Source: Galaxea fascicularis (lineage: Eukaryota > Cnidaria > Anthozoa > Scleractinia > Euphylliidae). Taken from it: 64,000 nt of DNA. The stretch spans positions 20,659,249 to 20,723,248 of the forward strand of contig OX419336.1 of NCBI GenBank assembly GCA_948470475.1, in the 5' to 3' direction. The notes below the pieces were generated by a model. The model saw only the letters and a list, made by a program, of their open reading frames with translations. It was not told the DNA's origin and searched no databases. This document shows positions 23,187 to 34,523 of this stretch, one piece after another (position 1 is the first letter of the stretch; each line of letters begins with the position of its first letter). Position numbers and translations under genes: made by a program.

Positions 23187-23946
23187 GTACCAATTGTGTG
23201 ATCTGTCGTGCAACTTATAGATTATGGTGTATTCTGATAAATTAGTCCAACAAATCTTTCCTGAGAACCTTATGTGCCTTTAGTTTATATGCCTTTTCGT
23301 CCAATTTCACTCGTCAAAATGTTCAAATTTGCAATGTTTGGCTGTACTCAAGCGCCGTTGTCATGGAAACTTAATAGGTACTCCTACAGAGAACTATTGA
23401 GGATTAATTGTACTGCTCTCGACCAATCAGAATGGAATACTTTTGTTGAGTGTGCAGTAATAAAAATCTTTTACCAAACTGGTCGCACGCAATTAGTCAT
23501 TGACGACATTATCTTTTTACCTCGCACGGAAGAATTTGATGTTACATCCAGGTGCTTCTTCTAGTCGCAGTACAAAAATTTGATTCCATGCATCATGCTG
23601 ATGATTCTCAACTAAATGTTGATATAAATACACACAAATAACCAGACTTCCGCGTTAGGCACTATGAATGTGGCAGTGATGTTATAGAATGAAACAGTCG
23701 GAATATCCAACCCTGGTAACCGCAGAAGTTATTCAATTTACTTTGCGTTTTATTTGTAATCATATTCTCCATCATTGTTTGAATTTTTTGCTAAGGCGCA
23801 AGATTTCGGTGTTTTATTGGAGGGGGAGCTCAACCTACGATAACATATCCATGACATTACCAGAAAACGCTAAGGTCTGTGTGTCACTATGAGGAAGTAT
23901 CTGTCTCAAGATAATTAAGATAAATCTGTGTCGAGTATCTGCTTTA
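23187..23946. other. Spacer between PRPF40 and DIPK1 copy 2
   Basis: No recognisable gene or strong repeat. An open frame of about 96 codons at 23,274-23,564 has no similarity I recognise. Confidence 0.4.
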
Positions 23947-24363
23947 GGCCCGTTTCAGACGTCGAATTTCACATGGGCCGAATCGTGATTAAATTCGACT
24001 TCTGCCGTCTCATCTTCGACTTTGCGAGTCGAATATTCGACAGAAGTTGGACAATGGTTTTAAATATCGCATTTCCCATGTGCCGAATCAAATTCATAAA
24101 TTATTTTAACGTGTTATAGGATAAATTGAATTATGAAGCTTATTTGTTTTATTTCCTATACTGCTCATTGTATTTCCTCAACATATATTTTTGTTTTCTG
24201 TGTTTAAAATTGGAATTGTACAATCCGTGGCCGTTTTTAATGGCCTGATGAAGTTTGAAAAATTAAGTTCGACGTATAAAACCACTGTCGAATTTAATCA
24301 TTTGGTTCGACCCAAATACGAGTTAGATTCGGCACATGTGAAATGCAACGTTCAGAACGGACC
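23947..24363. mobile_element. Harbinger-like MITE with TTA target duplication
   Basis: The left end GGCCCGTTTCAGACGTCG and an inverted right end (GTTCAGAACGGACC) are flanked by TTA on both sides (23,944-23,946 and 24,364-24,366). The interior has inverted CGAATATTCGAC-like and TTCGGCACATGTGAAAT words. It sits 100 bp beyond the stop of the convergent DIPK1 gene. Its TTTATT (AATAAA on the minus strand, near 24,147) could serve that gene's polyadenylation. Confidence 0.8.
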
Positions 24364-24463
24364 TTAATGAGATTCAAAGCGGATCTGTAAAGTAAGACGT
24401 TTTAATAGTGGTGCCCACACTTGTTTACAATATATGCATTTTAGGTCAGTATAGCTGCCTGTA

Positions 24464-26270
24464 TTAACAACTTTCGGTAGTGCTGAGTTCAATAGACTTC
24501 AGTTTAGTTCTAACCGCAAGGATATTAAGCTTAAGCTCTTGAACTGAGTAAACTACAGGTAGCTCACTGCAAAATAAACCAAGTTTACCTATAGCTTTTC
24601 TAACACAGGTAGTGTTACACACCAAACTATTACAGCTTCCAAAAATGGTAGCGAAAAGAATCTCACAGACAACGTGCAAATCCTGGTAGTTCATTAGTGA
24701 TGTACAAGTCCCTGCGCTTGTGTTACATGTAGAGCTGCAGGCCTCCGAATTCCCCGTCCAGCAGTCCGTGTCCAGTGTACAGTTTTTCTGCTCAAGAAGC
24801 GTCCTCAAGAAAACATGAGGGTACGCCAAATCGAGATCAATAGTTTTAACGAGCAAGCTATTAGTGAATCCAAAATTTCCCAGGTGCGCATCGCAAGACT
24901 GTACCAACCCGTATGGATGGTTTGAGAGGTCTAAGATAGCGTCTAACATTGAATAAGCGACCTGGAATTTTTCACTTTTGCTTGGAACGCAGAACGGAAG
25001 AATAGCACTGAACGTTGGAAACTCTGCCCAAGATAGCGCATTCTGCAAACTGATGTTGATGCGTCGTAGAGAAAAAATAACGGTGTTTAGAATATATCCA
25101 CCCACGGAATTAATTGTATTCTGGACTGGCTCAAATGCATCCGGTAGAAACGAAAGATCCAACAACTCCCAGGTGTCTGCGAACACTTTTGAAGCTACAC
25201 AAGGCACTTTTTCGACAAGGTACAGTCCACCACAATATCCGTAAAAATCCACAGTGTGTTTGCTTTCATTTAAGGCCATTAACATCACTGGTTCAATGTG
25301 CTGCAGTAAAGAGACAAATGTTCTGGCCTCCGATCCTGTAACGGTCCCATCACTGTCCCCATCGCCAAGGGACACTAATAGAGATGTGAGCTCACTGCAT
25401 CCACAGCAATCACCGAACAAAGTTCTCACTCTGGATGAAATATCTCTCCTGTATGATACCGCGGCATCATTGTCCGTTATGTTCTGACGTTTCTTCGTTT
25501 CCTCAAACCAGCTCATATTGACTTTGAGTACCACTTGCTTTCCTTTCCAGTCTCCGTCGTAAATCTTCTTCTCAGGAACTGTCGACAGACAATTTCCAAG
25601 TTGGATGTTGTTGCGTTCACAAAGGTCAGAGCATAGGGTTCCAGATATATTTCCTGCCTTAAACGCTAGACACTGGTACATAAACAAGAACACTGATTTT
25701 TAGAAGTTATGATTGGTAGGACGAGCGTCGTAGGTCACAGAACACAAGATCCCCATGCTTTTCACAGCAAAAGACTCACTGAAACTCGACTAAACTACGT
25801 ATACACCTACATTATTAAGCTACTGAAGAAGCAAAGATATGTTAAGATCTAACAGTTGCCATGCTTTAACGAAATAAAGAAGTTGGTTCCACGGAGTGGG
25901 TGGGAGTTGGAAAAGAAAAGCTCGCGTCCATAAGTAAACTATGGTTACGTATAAAATCTCTGTCTAAGGGTACAAAAAAAAGAGAGAAGCGCCAAAGATT
26001 CACTTAACCAAACAACAGATTAATTTATTCACTAGAATTTCTATGATGGCCGTATCTTTGTCCTCTTTGTTTTCGGATCTATCTTTATTCATGTATGGCG
26101 AGATACTGATGCCAGGGAGCAAATGATGTAGAAATGAATATTTTATATTTACTTACTATCTGATTAACGACAGAAATCATGTCACATTTTGAACGCCTGT
26201 GAAAAAATATTGGTAGAACAAGAACAGTAACAGCTGTTAAGATTGCAGCTTTCAGTTTCCAGCCGACCAT
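24464..26270 (-). CDS. DIPK1: DIPK1/FAM69-like divergent protein kinase, complete
   Basis: Two exons: 26,157-26,270 (38 codons) and 24,464-25,672 (402 codons plus TAA), joined in phase 0 by GTAAGT and CCAG. The predicted protein has 440 residues, the usual family size (about 430). Residues 7-23 form a signal anchor. The Cys motif CSDLCE at about 52-57, the N-lobe VVLKV (Lys 88) and an EF-hand-like loop DGDSDGTVTGSE at 142-153 follow, inside the lobe as in FAM69. Then come CGGLYLVE, the catalytic-loop-like CDAHLGNFG (Asp 299, Asn 304), the metal-site IDLDL (Asp 317/319), and a Cys-rich tail. The family are secretory-pathway type II proteins with a kinase fold and largely unknown substrates. 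The gene converges on PRPF40. The upstream ATG choice is by position before the anchor; an earlier in-frame start cannot be excluded. Confidence 0.9.
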
Positions 26271-27720
26271 ATCAAAGCAGTGTTTTCTGGCGGTAGCGCT
26301 GCAACGAAATACACAGAATACATAATATAAGAACAATCTTCACCGATTAATAGGGGACATTGTGATTTTCATCACCCGTCTTTGAGTATTTTTGCCAATC
26401 ATCTAGTTGATTTTTGAGAGTGACGCAGAGAAGACTGTTTGTCAAAGTGAAACAACATATTACCTTAATAAATGTTTAAATATCGTCTGTAATTTACATT
26501 CGATCTACTTTGAGAATGTCGTTGTGCTTGAGTCAGTTTGTGAATGGTTCCTAATTTATTGTCGACTCTAAATATATAATAAATCAACAATGAATTTGAA
26601 AAAGACGATTATATTTCGCTTTGGGTGAAATTTAAGACCCGATTCAGACGCGGTACTTTTTTATAAGCCAAACCCGATGCACAAATTATTATTATTGTTA
26701 TTATTATTATTATTATTATTATTGAATGCTAATTCATGGTTATCAATGGGCTTGAATTTATTAAATTCGATGTTCGATGCGGCTCACTGGAATGACACTT
26801 ACAAACCAGGACTTTCAAGCTTGTAAATAAATTATTTTGATGGGCTCAATGTCATCTTGGAAATCAGATACAGTCTACAACTGGAAACAGCTTTTTCATT
26901 AAAGGTTTATGGATTACGCATACAACTCTACAGAATGCCTCCGTTTACGGAACATAATTTTACACTGAATTAAACTTTACAGCGTCAGTACGTACCTCGG
27001 GTTCAGTACACCAGGCTTTCGCTTGCCAGATGTCCCGCCGGGTGTATGCCAGTATTTATACCACTTGTAAGGGCCACTATGTTCGGAATTCGGACAGAAG
27101 AAAAATGACTGAGAATTTGCGGCGAGTTTTGATAGACTAAGCGCAAGTTGATGAAACGAAACAAATGAACTGTTGAAGAAAAACCTTTTATGTTCACCAG
27201 TGCGTAAACAATAGCATCGAAGGGGGATTAATTAATATGCAAAACACAGACATCAATTTAGGATCGGAAAATATTTTCCAGTCACATATGTCATACTTTT
27301 CTTATCTGTGGATGTGGGTTCGAATTCCAGTTTTAATACAATTCGGAGCGGTTTTTGTCAGTGTAGGCATCATGATCTTAAAGTTGTTGGTGGGGTCTTT
27401 CATCTCAGACAAAATTTGCCAACGGCAACTCTCACACTCATTTTTTCTTTTTAACAGTTGGTTGATTTTCTTTGAAGCCGAGAGCATGGCATATTTAATG
27501 CGCCCCAAACCACTGCGGTTTTTTCACAGTACGGGTACACAAATGAATTTCTTTTTGCCATGGCATAAATCTGACTTTTAACTTCGATTACCAGAAGCTA
27601 AAATACAACCTTAACCATTTGCACACAATACCCGTTGACAGCTACTAAGGAACGCTTTCAATCTTACGCTTGAATCAGTACAAACTCTGTTCATTTTTAA
27701 TTGTTAAAGGGGACAGTACT
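26271..27720. other. Spacer upstream of DIPK1 copy 2
   Basis: Counterpart of 1,199-2,676, nearly identical. It must contain the DIPK1 promoter, but no core motif is certain. It contains the short ATT array at 26,685-26,723 and the same meaningless open frames as copy 1. Confidence 0.5.
26685..26723. repeat. ATT microsatellite, short allele
   Basis: About 39 bp of ATT repeats, against about 64 bp at the equivalent site in copy 1. Confidence 0.95.
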
Positions 27721-28294
27721 ATGGTGGCCGAGGACTGCCACTGAATTTTAGGGGCAAGTTTTTCTTTTTTAAACAAATAAAATGTGAAACAAAATGCAAA
27801 TAACATTAAAATGAAATACAATTGCAATGAAATGTAAAAGAAAATGTAAATAAAGTCAAAATCAAATGTAAATGCAATTAAATGTAAAACAAAAAGGAAA
27901 GAACAAATTAAAATCAAACTTGATTCAGACTAAAATTGAATTCATTCTGAAACGATAATGCAAAAAAAGTTAGTGGCAGCGCTCGGCCATGCAAAAATTT
28001 ACTTTCATTTGAAAAAAAAATTTCACGTGGCCGAGCGCTGCCACTACCACCATCATGCCACACACGCTTCTATACTACGAGTGAACACATGGTATCGTGC
28101 AACATGGCGGAATGGAGACAGTTCCAAAACCGGTCAGTATCAAATGCAGACTGCAGACTGAAGATTGTAGACTGCAAACTCCATATAAAACGCAGACTGA
28201 CACCAAAACCATCTCTGTCAAATACACGATAAATTTCCAATACCTAAACCTACGCTAGTGTCATAAAAATTCAGTGGCAGTCCTCAGCCCGCCA
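27721..28294. mobile_element. Terminal-inverted-repeat element, copy 2
   Basis: Same termini as 2,677-3,212 (GAGGACTGCCACTGAATTTT and its inverse). It has an extra stretch of about 45 bp in the AAATGTAAA-rich interior (27,872-27,915), showing internal repeat expansion in this copy or loss in the other. Confidence 0.7.
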
Positions 28295-29636
28295 TACAGC
28301 ATTGCGCAAACCGAAGGAAAATTAAAGCCCCATTTACAAAACATTCATTTTGGGTCCGACACTCCTGAATTTTGGCACACGGTCCTATGGAAATAAGAAA
28401 AGGCATCCTTAAAATATTGAGCCTCCGGGCATATTTACAGCGGTTCGCATAATTTTCGGGCTGAAATTCGCTTGGGTTCAACAAAATTTGTCAGCATAAT
28501 CAAAGGGTCTCTGAGCCAACTTGCTCATGTATGATTGAAGACAAATGTCAGGATTTGTGAAAGCAATGGCGTCCCGCGCCCAGCGGTCCTTTTAAAAGTT
28601 CTAAGAGATTCCACCTGGAATGGAAAACAAAACTGCTTAACGGGCCCGATAATTACCGGGAACTTCGAGAAACGGCCCCCAGGACCACCTCACGTCCCGT
28701 TCGCTTGATATTTTTTGCCCGCGTGCCGACAAATTTGCAAGTTTCCGACAAATATGCGACGAGAGTGACGGGCCCAAAATGAATGTCGTGTGTCTCACAG
28801 CAGTAAAATTGGACAGCTGAGTGCTGTGAAATGCATGGCTGTGATACACATAGGAGAATGAGTGACAGGTGACCAAATTTTGTATTTCTAGAAACCTTGG
28901 ACTGTCATTGTTCTGGATCAGTGCTTTTTGTTTGGTGTAGTTAAATTATATTTTGTTGATTTCACATCATCCGATGTCTCCAATTTTGCGAAAATATGAC
29001 TGTAATCCTGAAAGCAGACATGTCGCCAGACAAAACTCCTGTCTTCATACCAGTCCGACCAGAACTGAGGATGAAAAGACCTTGAGAATTTCCGCTGCAA
29101 CGAACCATGGCGTACTACCAGAGCAACTCACACCCCCTAATGAACTGAGAGAGAACTTCTGGTATTATTAGAGCTTGTTTTTGGTAACCGGAACCTTAAA
29201 TTAAAGGAATACAGGGAAAAACTCTTACCTTTTCAGTAGAGACGACGTCTGACTGTTTAACCTCAAACGTCAACCTTAGTACTGTTAAACCGTACTCAGT
29301 AGGAAATAATTGACTCAACTTGGCAAGCCAAACACTCTATGAACACTTTTGTCCTCTATTGTCTTTGGAGTATCCCATTTAACAATTAATACCGCCCAAA
29401 TTTGCATTTTCTCAATGTTTTCTTTGCTGTGCAATCAAGCCGATCAAGTGGAAAGTCGGGTCATCCTCGGCGTAAAAACCTGACGAGGTATTCTATGTTT
29501 TGTGGGTATTGTTTTGCTGTACGCTATTGTTTTTAATGTTTTGTTGTGTTTCAGTTTTACGTCACTCGTGAGCTTCATAGGTTTTTACACCGAGGATGAG
29601 CCTTTCCGGCTCAGGATCTTGATCAGTTGTACTCCA
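28295..29636. other. Spacer, shortened relative to copy 1
   Basis: Copy 2 joins the equivalents of 3,240 and 6,994 at about 28,323, and of 7,279 and 8,805 at about 28,610. A 28-bp loss occurs near 28,757. An extra 56 bp at about 29,450-29,505 is an inverted partial copy of GGTTTTTACACCGAGGATGA just downstream. No gene is seen. Confidence 0.6.
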
Positions 29637-29767
29637 GGCCTCAGTTGTTCAAAGAGCGGATAAGTCGCTATCCAGTGAATAGTACGTATCGCAACTGATA
29701 CACGTTTATCCGCTGTATGGCGAAATATCCGCTGGGTAGTGTGATCCGCTCTTTGAACAACTGGGGC
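29637..29767. repeat. Foldback MITE (CAGTTGTTC family), copy 2
   Basis: Identical in structure and length to 9,802-9,932. Confidence 0.75.
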
Positions 29768-29796
29768 ACGTATGTTAAAAGTAAAAATTAAAAGAA

Positions 29797-30590
29797 CTCC
29801 AAGAAGGAAACGTCCGAGCAACGCCGGTCAATTAAAGCCCCCTGGGGGGTTCAGGCTTGAATCAGTGATTTACTGAGAGTTCTCCGATGCGTGTCAAAGA
29901 TTGTCCAGAAAGTTCTTATGAAAACGGAACAAAGGAAACCTGTTAGTGTGACTCCCAGGAATGCAAATGCTAATTCTCTAGAGGCGGCTCAAGGTTTTGC
30001 TTGACACGAAATTCATACACGTGCAATGACAGCAATATGCAATATTGTCAAGAGCCATAATTTGTACTCTAGATATCTTAAAAGAAAAAAAAAACTCCAA
30101 GAAGGAAACGTCCGAGCAACGCCGGTCAATTAAAGCCCCCTGGGGGGTTCAGGCTTGAATCAGTGATTTACTGAGAGTTCTCCGATGCGTGTCAAAGATT
30201 GTCCAGAAAGTTCTTATGAAAACGGAACAAAGGAAACCTGTTAGTGTGACTCCCAGGAATGCAAATGCTAATTCTCTAGAGGCGGCTCAAGGTTTTGCTT
30301 GACACGAAATTCATACACGTGCAATGACAGCAATATGCAATATTGTCAAGAGCCATAATTTGTACTCTAGATATCTTAAAAGAAAAAAAAAACTCCAAGA
30401 AGGAAACGTCCGAGCAACGCCGGTCAATTAAAGCCCCCTGGGGGGTTCAGGCTTGAATCAGTGATTTACTGAGAGTTCTCCGATGCGTGTCAAAGATTGT
30501 CCAGAGAGTTCTTATGCAAACGGAACAAAGGAATGCTGTTTGACGGCTCAAATTTAACCACCTATTCTACCAAACAGAAATTTTTGCTTG
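29797..30590. repeat. Tandem repeat, about 298-bp unit, three units
   Basis: ACTCCAAGAA recurs at 29,797, 30,094 and 30,392 (periods 297 and 298). The first two units are almost identical to each other. The last is truncated and diverges, as in copy 1. Copy 2 therefore has one more unit than copy 1. Confidence 0.88.
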
Positions 30591-30897
30591 ACACGAAACG
30601 CGCGATACTGGCCGGTAAGATGCTCTAACCAGCTGAGCTACGACTGAAACCACTGACGTTAGGCTCATATGTTGCACAAATTATGCTAACAACTGCGAGG
30701 ATAATTCTTCGTTTGATTTCATTTCCGCAGTTTAGATTTATTTCATATACATCATCCACTTTCATCTCTTTCACAGGAACATACGAACCTACAATTGACC
30801 TGCTATGAACGTCAGTGGCTTCATAGCTCAGTTAGTGAGAGCATCGCACTGCCTATGCGTATCGCGAAGTCAAAGGTTGTAACCCCGTTATTAGGGA
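30590..30897. mobile_element. tRNA-derived SINE fragments, copy 2
   Basis: Counterpart of 10,470-10,775: an inverted tRNA-like head, a SINE body and a plus-strand tRNA-like head with a degraded box B. Confidence 0.7.
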
Positions 30898-31782
30898 GTT
30901 TAAGCAACGACTACGGCTACGGCAATTCTAATCATTATTAGAATTTGGACAAAACGAAAGTGAAACTATTCCCCAATTTCACGAGTATACCATTTGATTA
31001 CCTTTTAAAGGAACAGTATCCCGATTCTGCGCATGCTCAAAATTTTGTTCATCCTGTCGCGAAATCAAACGATGGGAGCAATGCTGTTTTTGGCGTGAAA
31101 TCCGTCCCCATCGCTGTTATTTTACATCTCCATTTACTCAAACTCGATGCTCAAACGGTTGAAATTTTATTGTTAGGTCATATTTCGTTCCGATTCAGTT
31201 TGACTTTTTTTGAAATCATTTTCTTTAGAGATTATTTTCAATGCCGTTAGAAGGACCTTCGCGAGGTGGACAACGCTATGGCGCTGGTCGAAGGCTACTT
31301 TCTCCACTTAGCTTTCAGAAAAGCTCAGAAAACTTGGCTAAGAAGAGGCAGTCGTGGAATTCAAAGCACAGAAGAATGTATATAAAGAAAGAGATCCACG
31401 ATACATGAAAAAGATTGAAGCCGAATCGCGGACTCGAAATTGATTTTACGAGACCAGGAGAGATGTTACGGGACGGTAATACGTGCTTTTGACTTTCGAT
31501 TTTCTTTTTTAGACTTGCTTGATTGACCATTTGAGGTGAGATAGTGTAACGGTTGTTTTTTGGCTGAGAAAGTCGTGTTATACAGAGGCGAAGCATGTGT
31601 GAAGACAGCATGTTTGTGTCCACGCTCGCAAGGAAATCGAAGGTTTTTCGCTCTATTAAAACTCTCCTGACAACAAAACTAGTGATGATTCCAATAAAAT
31701 TTTTGGCTGGAAAAGCTGTTTTTTATTATTTATTCTTCAGTAATTCATAGTTATCTTTGGAAAGCGATATCGACTAATTTGC

Positions 31783-31902
31783 TACCCTGGGTGCCAGAGG
31801 TTTTTTTTTTTTCTTTTCGTTTGGAGGAGGGAAATTGCGCGGCGAAGCCGCATTCACGAGGCGCGAAGCGCCCGCGAGAAGAAAAAAAAAACAACCTCTG
31901 CT
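31783..31902. repeat. TACCCTGGGTGCCAGAGG repeat, copy 2
   Basis: Same structure as 11,661-11,780, with slightly different T- and A-tract lengths. Confidence 0.55.
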
Positions 31903-32080
31903 CGCACGAATACGGAACCTCATTTCCGTGCTGTCGCCTGGGAAACCACGCGTTTCCTCAGCCAATCAGAGTTGTTGATTTTCATGTCGGCCAGGAAACC
32001 ACGCCATTTGTAAGCCAATCACAGTTACTGTTTTATTTGATGAGCAAATCAACGAACTAGAACAAATACTGTCCCAATTG

Positions 32081-32149
32081 GCTCAAAATCCATACAAACG
32101 TCTCTAATTTTGTGACGGCAAATTAGAGACGTTTGTATGGATTTTGAGC
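32081..32149. repeat. Perfect 30-bp-arm hairpin, copy 2
   Basis: Same hairpin as 11,967-12,035. Only a loop base differs (A in copy 1, G here). Confidence 0.85.
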
Positions 32150-32225
32150 TATGTTTCAAGGTCTATAACTTAGTCACTGTTCAACGTAAAAGAATCACAC
32201 TTGGTCAAAGGACTGAACTCAATGT

Positions 32226-32311
32226 CATCTTTCATGTGATGGTGTCAATTTATCGATTACTTCAAAATTTGAAACTCGCCCCAGTTCCCTTTTGAATTTC
32301 GGAATGGCCAA
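32226..32311. repeat. Half copy of the INCENP-intron foldback, copy 2
   Basis: Counterpart of 12,112-12,197. It matches one arm of the full foldback at 36,335-36,503. Confidence 0.75.
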
Positions 32312-34523
32312 TTTGATGATATGGAAACGAATTTCTCGGCTCCTGCGACCAGAGGCCCGTCTCTCGCCTTCTGGTTTGGTTTTCATGCTCACTTGCATAT
32401 CAGTGTTGAAATCTATTCAAACAGTTTTGGGTGAACGTGCGTAAAATTTTAGCAATTTTAGCCTTCAACACGCTTTATTTTTTGCCATTCCTAGATGGGC
32501 AACCAAAGCTTTTGATATGAGAAAGTATTTCCTTAATAAGTATTCCCGTTGAAGAATAACTTAATTTAAAAAGCCTACAATTCCTTATTATCTACTGCGC
32601 ATTGTAATCATTTTTACATGATCTCGACCAAACTTGATTTATGCAAATACACACAGGAGTCAATGGTTGTTTACCATTTACATGGGAAAACCGGTTAGCC
32701 GACGATTTGTACAAATGGTAAGCAAAAATCCCCAATGAAAAATTCCTTTCAGGATTGGCGAGTACCATTTGCACTACCCCTACTAAATAACACGTGACAC
32801 GCATCAAAATTGGAGTAGGACTCGGAACTAGTGAAAATCGCAAATGCTACGCACATTTTCCGTTCGGAAATTCCGGTTGGAAATTTTGTACTATCTTTCA
32901 AGAAATCCCGTTCTTCCGTGGAAATTTCCGTTCGGGAAGAAAAAAAATAGTCTTCCCATTGACATTCCATCCGAAATTTCTCGAAGCAGCCAGGGAAATC
33001 TTGCCACCTCAATTTGACAGTTCGCAGAATCGCGACACTGTCTTTTTAAAAAAAAGAAAAGAAAAGAAACATTGAGCTCGTTTACAATAAAAACTATCTC
33101 CAGTCGTTAAAAAAAAAAAAAAAAAAAACGCGCACTTGCGACGAAAGCCTTTCGCAAATTATAAGAAACGGACTTATTGCAGGGACCAGTCAGGAATATG
33201 TTTATTTCTATTCGCTAACGATTACATTAGAGCGCACACAATGTATTAAAGTAAGTGCATGTAAACAAGTTTATTTCTTGTTCAACTACACCTGTTATAT
33301 TTCGGTTAACAGTCAACTTCTGGTGGTTCCAATTATCCAATAAGATTCGAAGTTTTTTTCTGTTAGACATGACTAAATAAAAACACGAATATTTACAATT
33401 ATTATCGACACAATAAGAAAACAAGCACAACTTATCTGTGCTGAGTCTTTTCTACCTCCTAACTATAAAATTCACTAAAATGTTACATGGTATTCTTTGC
33501 ATGAAAACTGGTCAACGTACAAGTGATCAAGTACATCGTGACGTTGCTCAAAAGCACCAAGCCTTCCTTGTTAGAAAATGCGAGAAGTTCCATAGTTTTT
33601 ACTACGCCACTTCGAACAGGTATCGTTAGGCAACAAAATATTAATTGGCGAGTTTGAATGCGGTAACGACAATTACCTACATGCGGCGAAACTGTTGGCA
33701 ACAATGATGCTTCTCTAACACCTCGCAAACTTATATTAACCAACGTTTGGCAAACATTCTCTTTATTACTCAAACGCCTGGTCTGAATAAGGTAACTTTA
33801 AAGAAAGACTTGGATTCAATCTTGGTTTTACTTAATTCCACAAAATATATTTTCTGAAGCTTTTCGCATTGTTATAAGGCACCAAGTCTTCCAACCTTGG
33901 ATTGGCTTGCCACCTTATAGCCGAGTTGCCTGTGACCGAGAGGGACACAGACGAATATTCGCAATATCAGTCGATATCCCACAAACAATGCGCGGTTGGT
34001 GATCGGTTAATTGTGAAACAGAGTCGGTAAAATGTTGTAAGGCTCTTATATGTAAAGGCTGCGTGAACGAAGCAGCGTTGTTGCGGAATTTTCGCTGGTT
34101 TTGTCCTTTGTTTGCCAGAGAAACAAAGACCTGCTGCGAAAGCAAATTGTCCGCAAACAAGTGGAAACACTTTCCATATCTCTGAAAGCTATTTTTTCCC
34201 GTTACATCTAGCATGTCTAACCTCGCTGACGGGTGAAAATTTAAAACAATCTTGTTTGCGTGGAACTTGAAAAATTCAAAAAACATTCATTGTACAGTAA
34301 TTAAAAGAGGGCGACAAACACGGAAACGACGTTTTGCCCAACATATCCCATATTTTCACCTGTATTTCTTGAAGAACACCCACACTACTTTAGTTTACAG
34401 TGAAGTGCGTGTTATGCAAGTTTCATAAAAGACAAAACGCTGGGTCGCAGGATAAATGTACGAACTCCCAAATATTGTACTGCACTGATGACAAATGAAA
34501 AACGAGTTGGTTTCTTACTATTT
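32312..34523. other. Spacer 3' of the complete INCENP
   Basis: Contains A-rich tracts near 33,110 and small open frames without recognisable domains. It should include the INCENP 3' UTR. I cannot place the polyadenylation signal with confidence. Confidence 0.4.
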
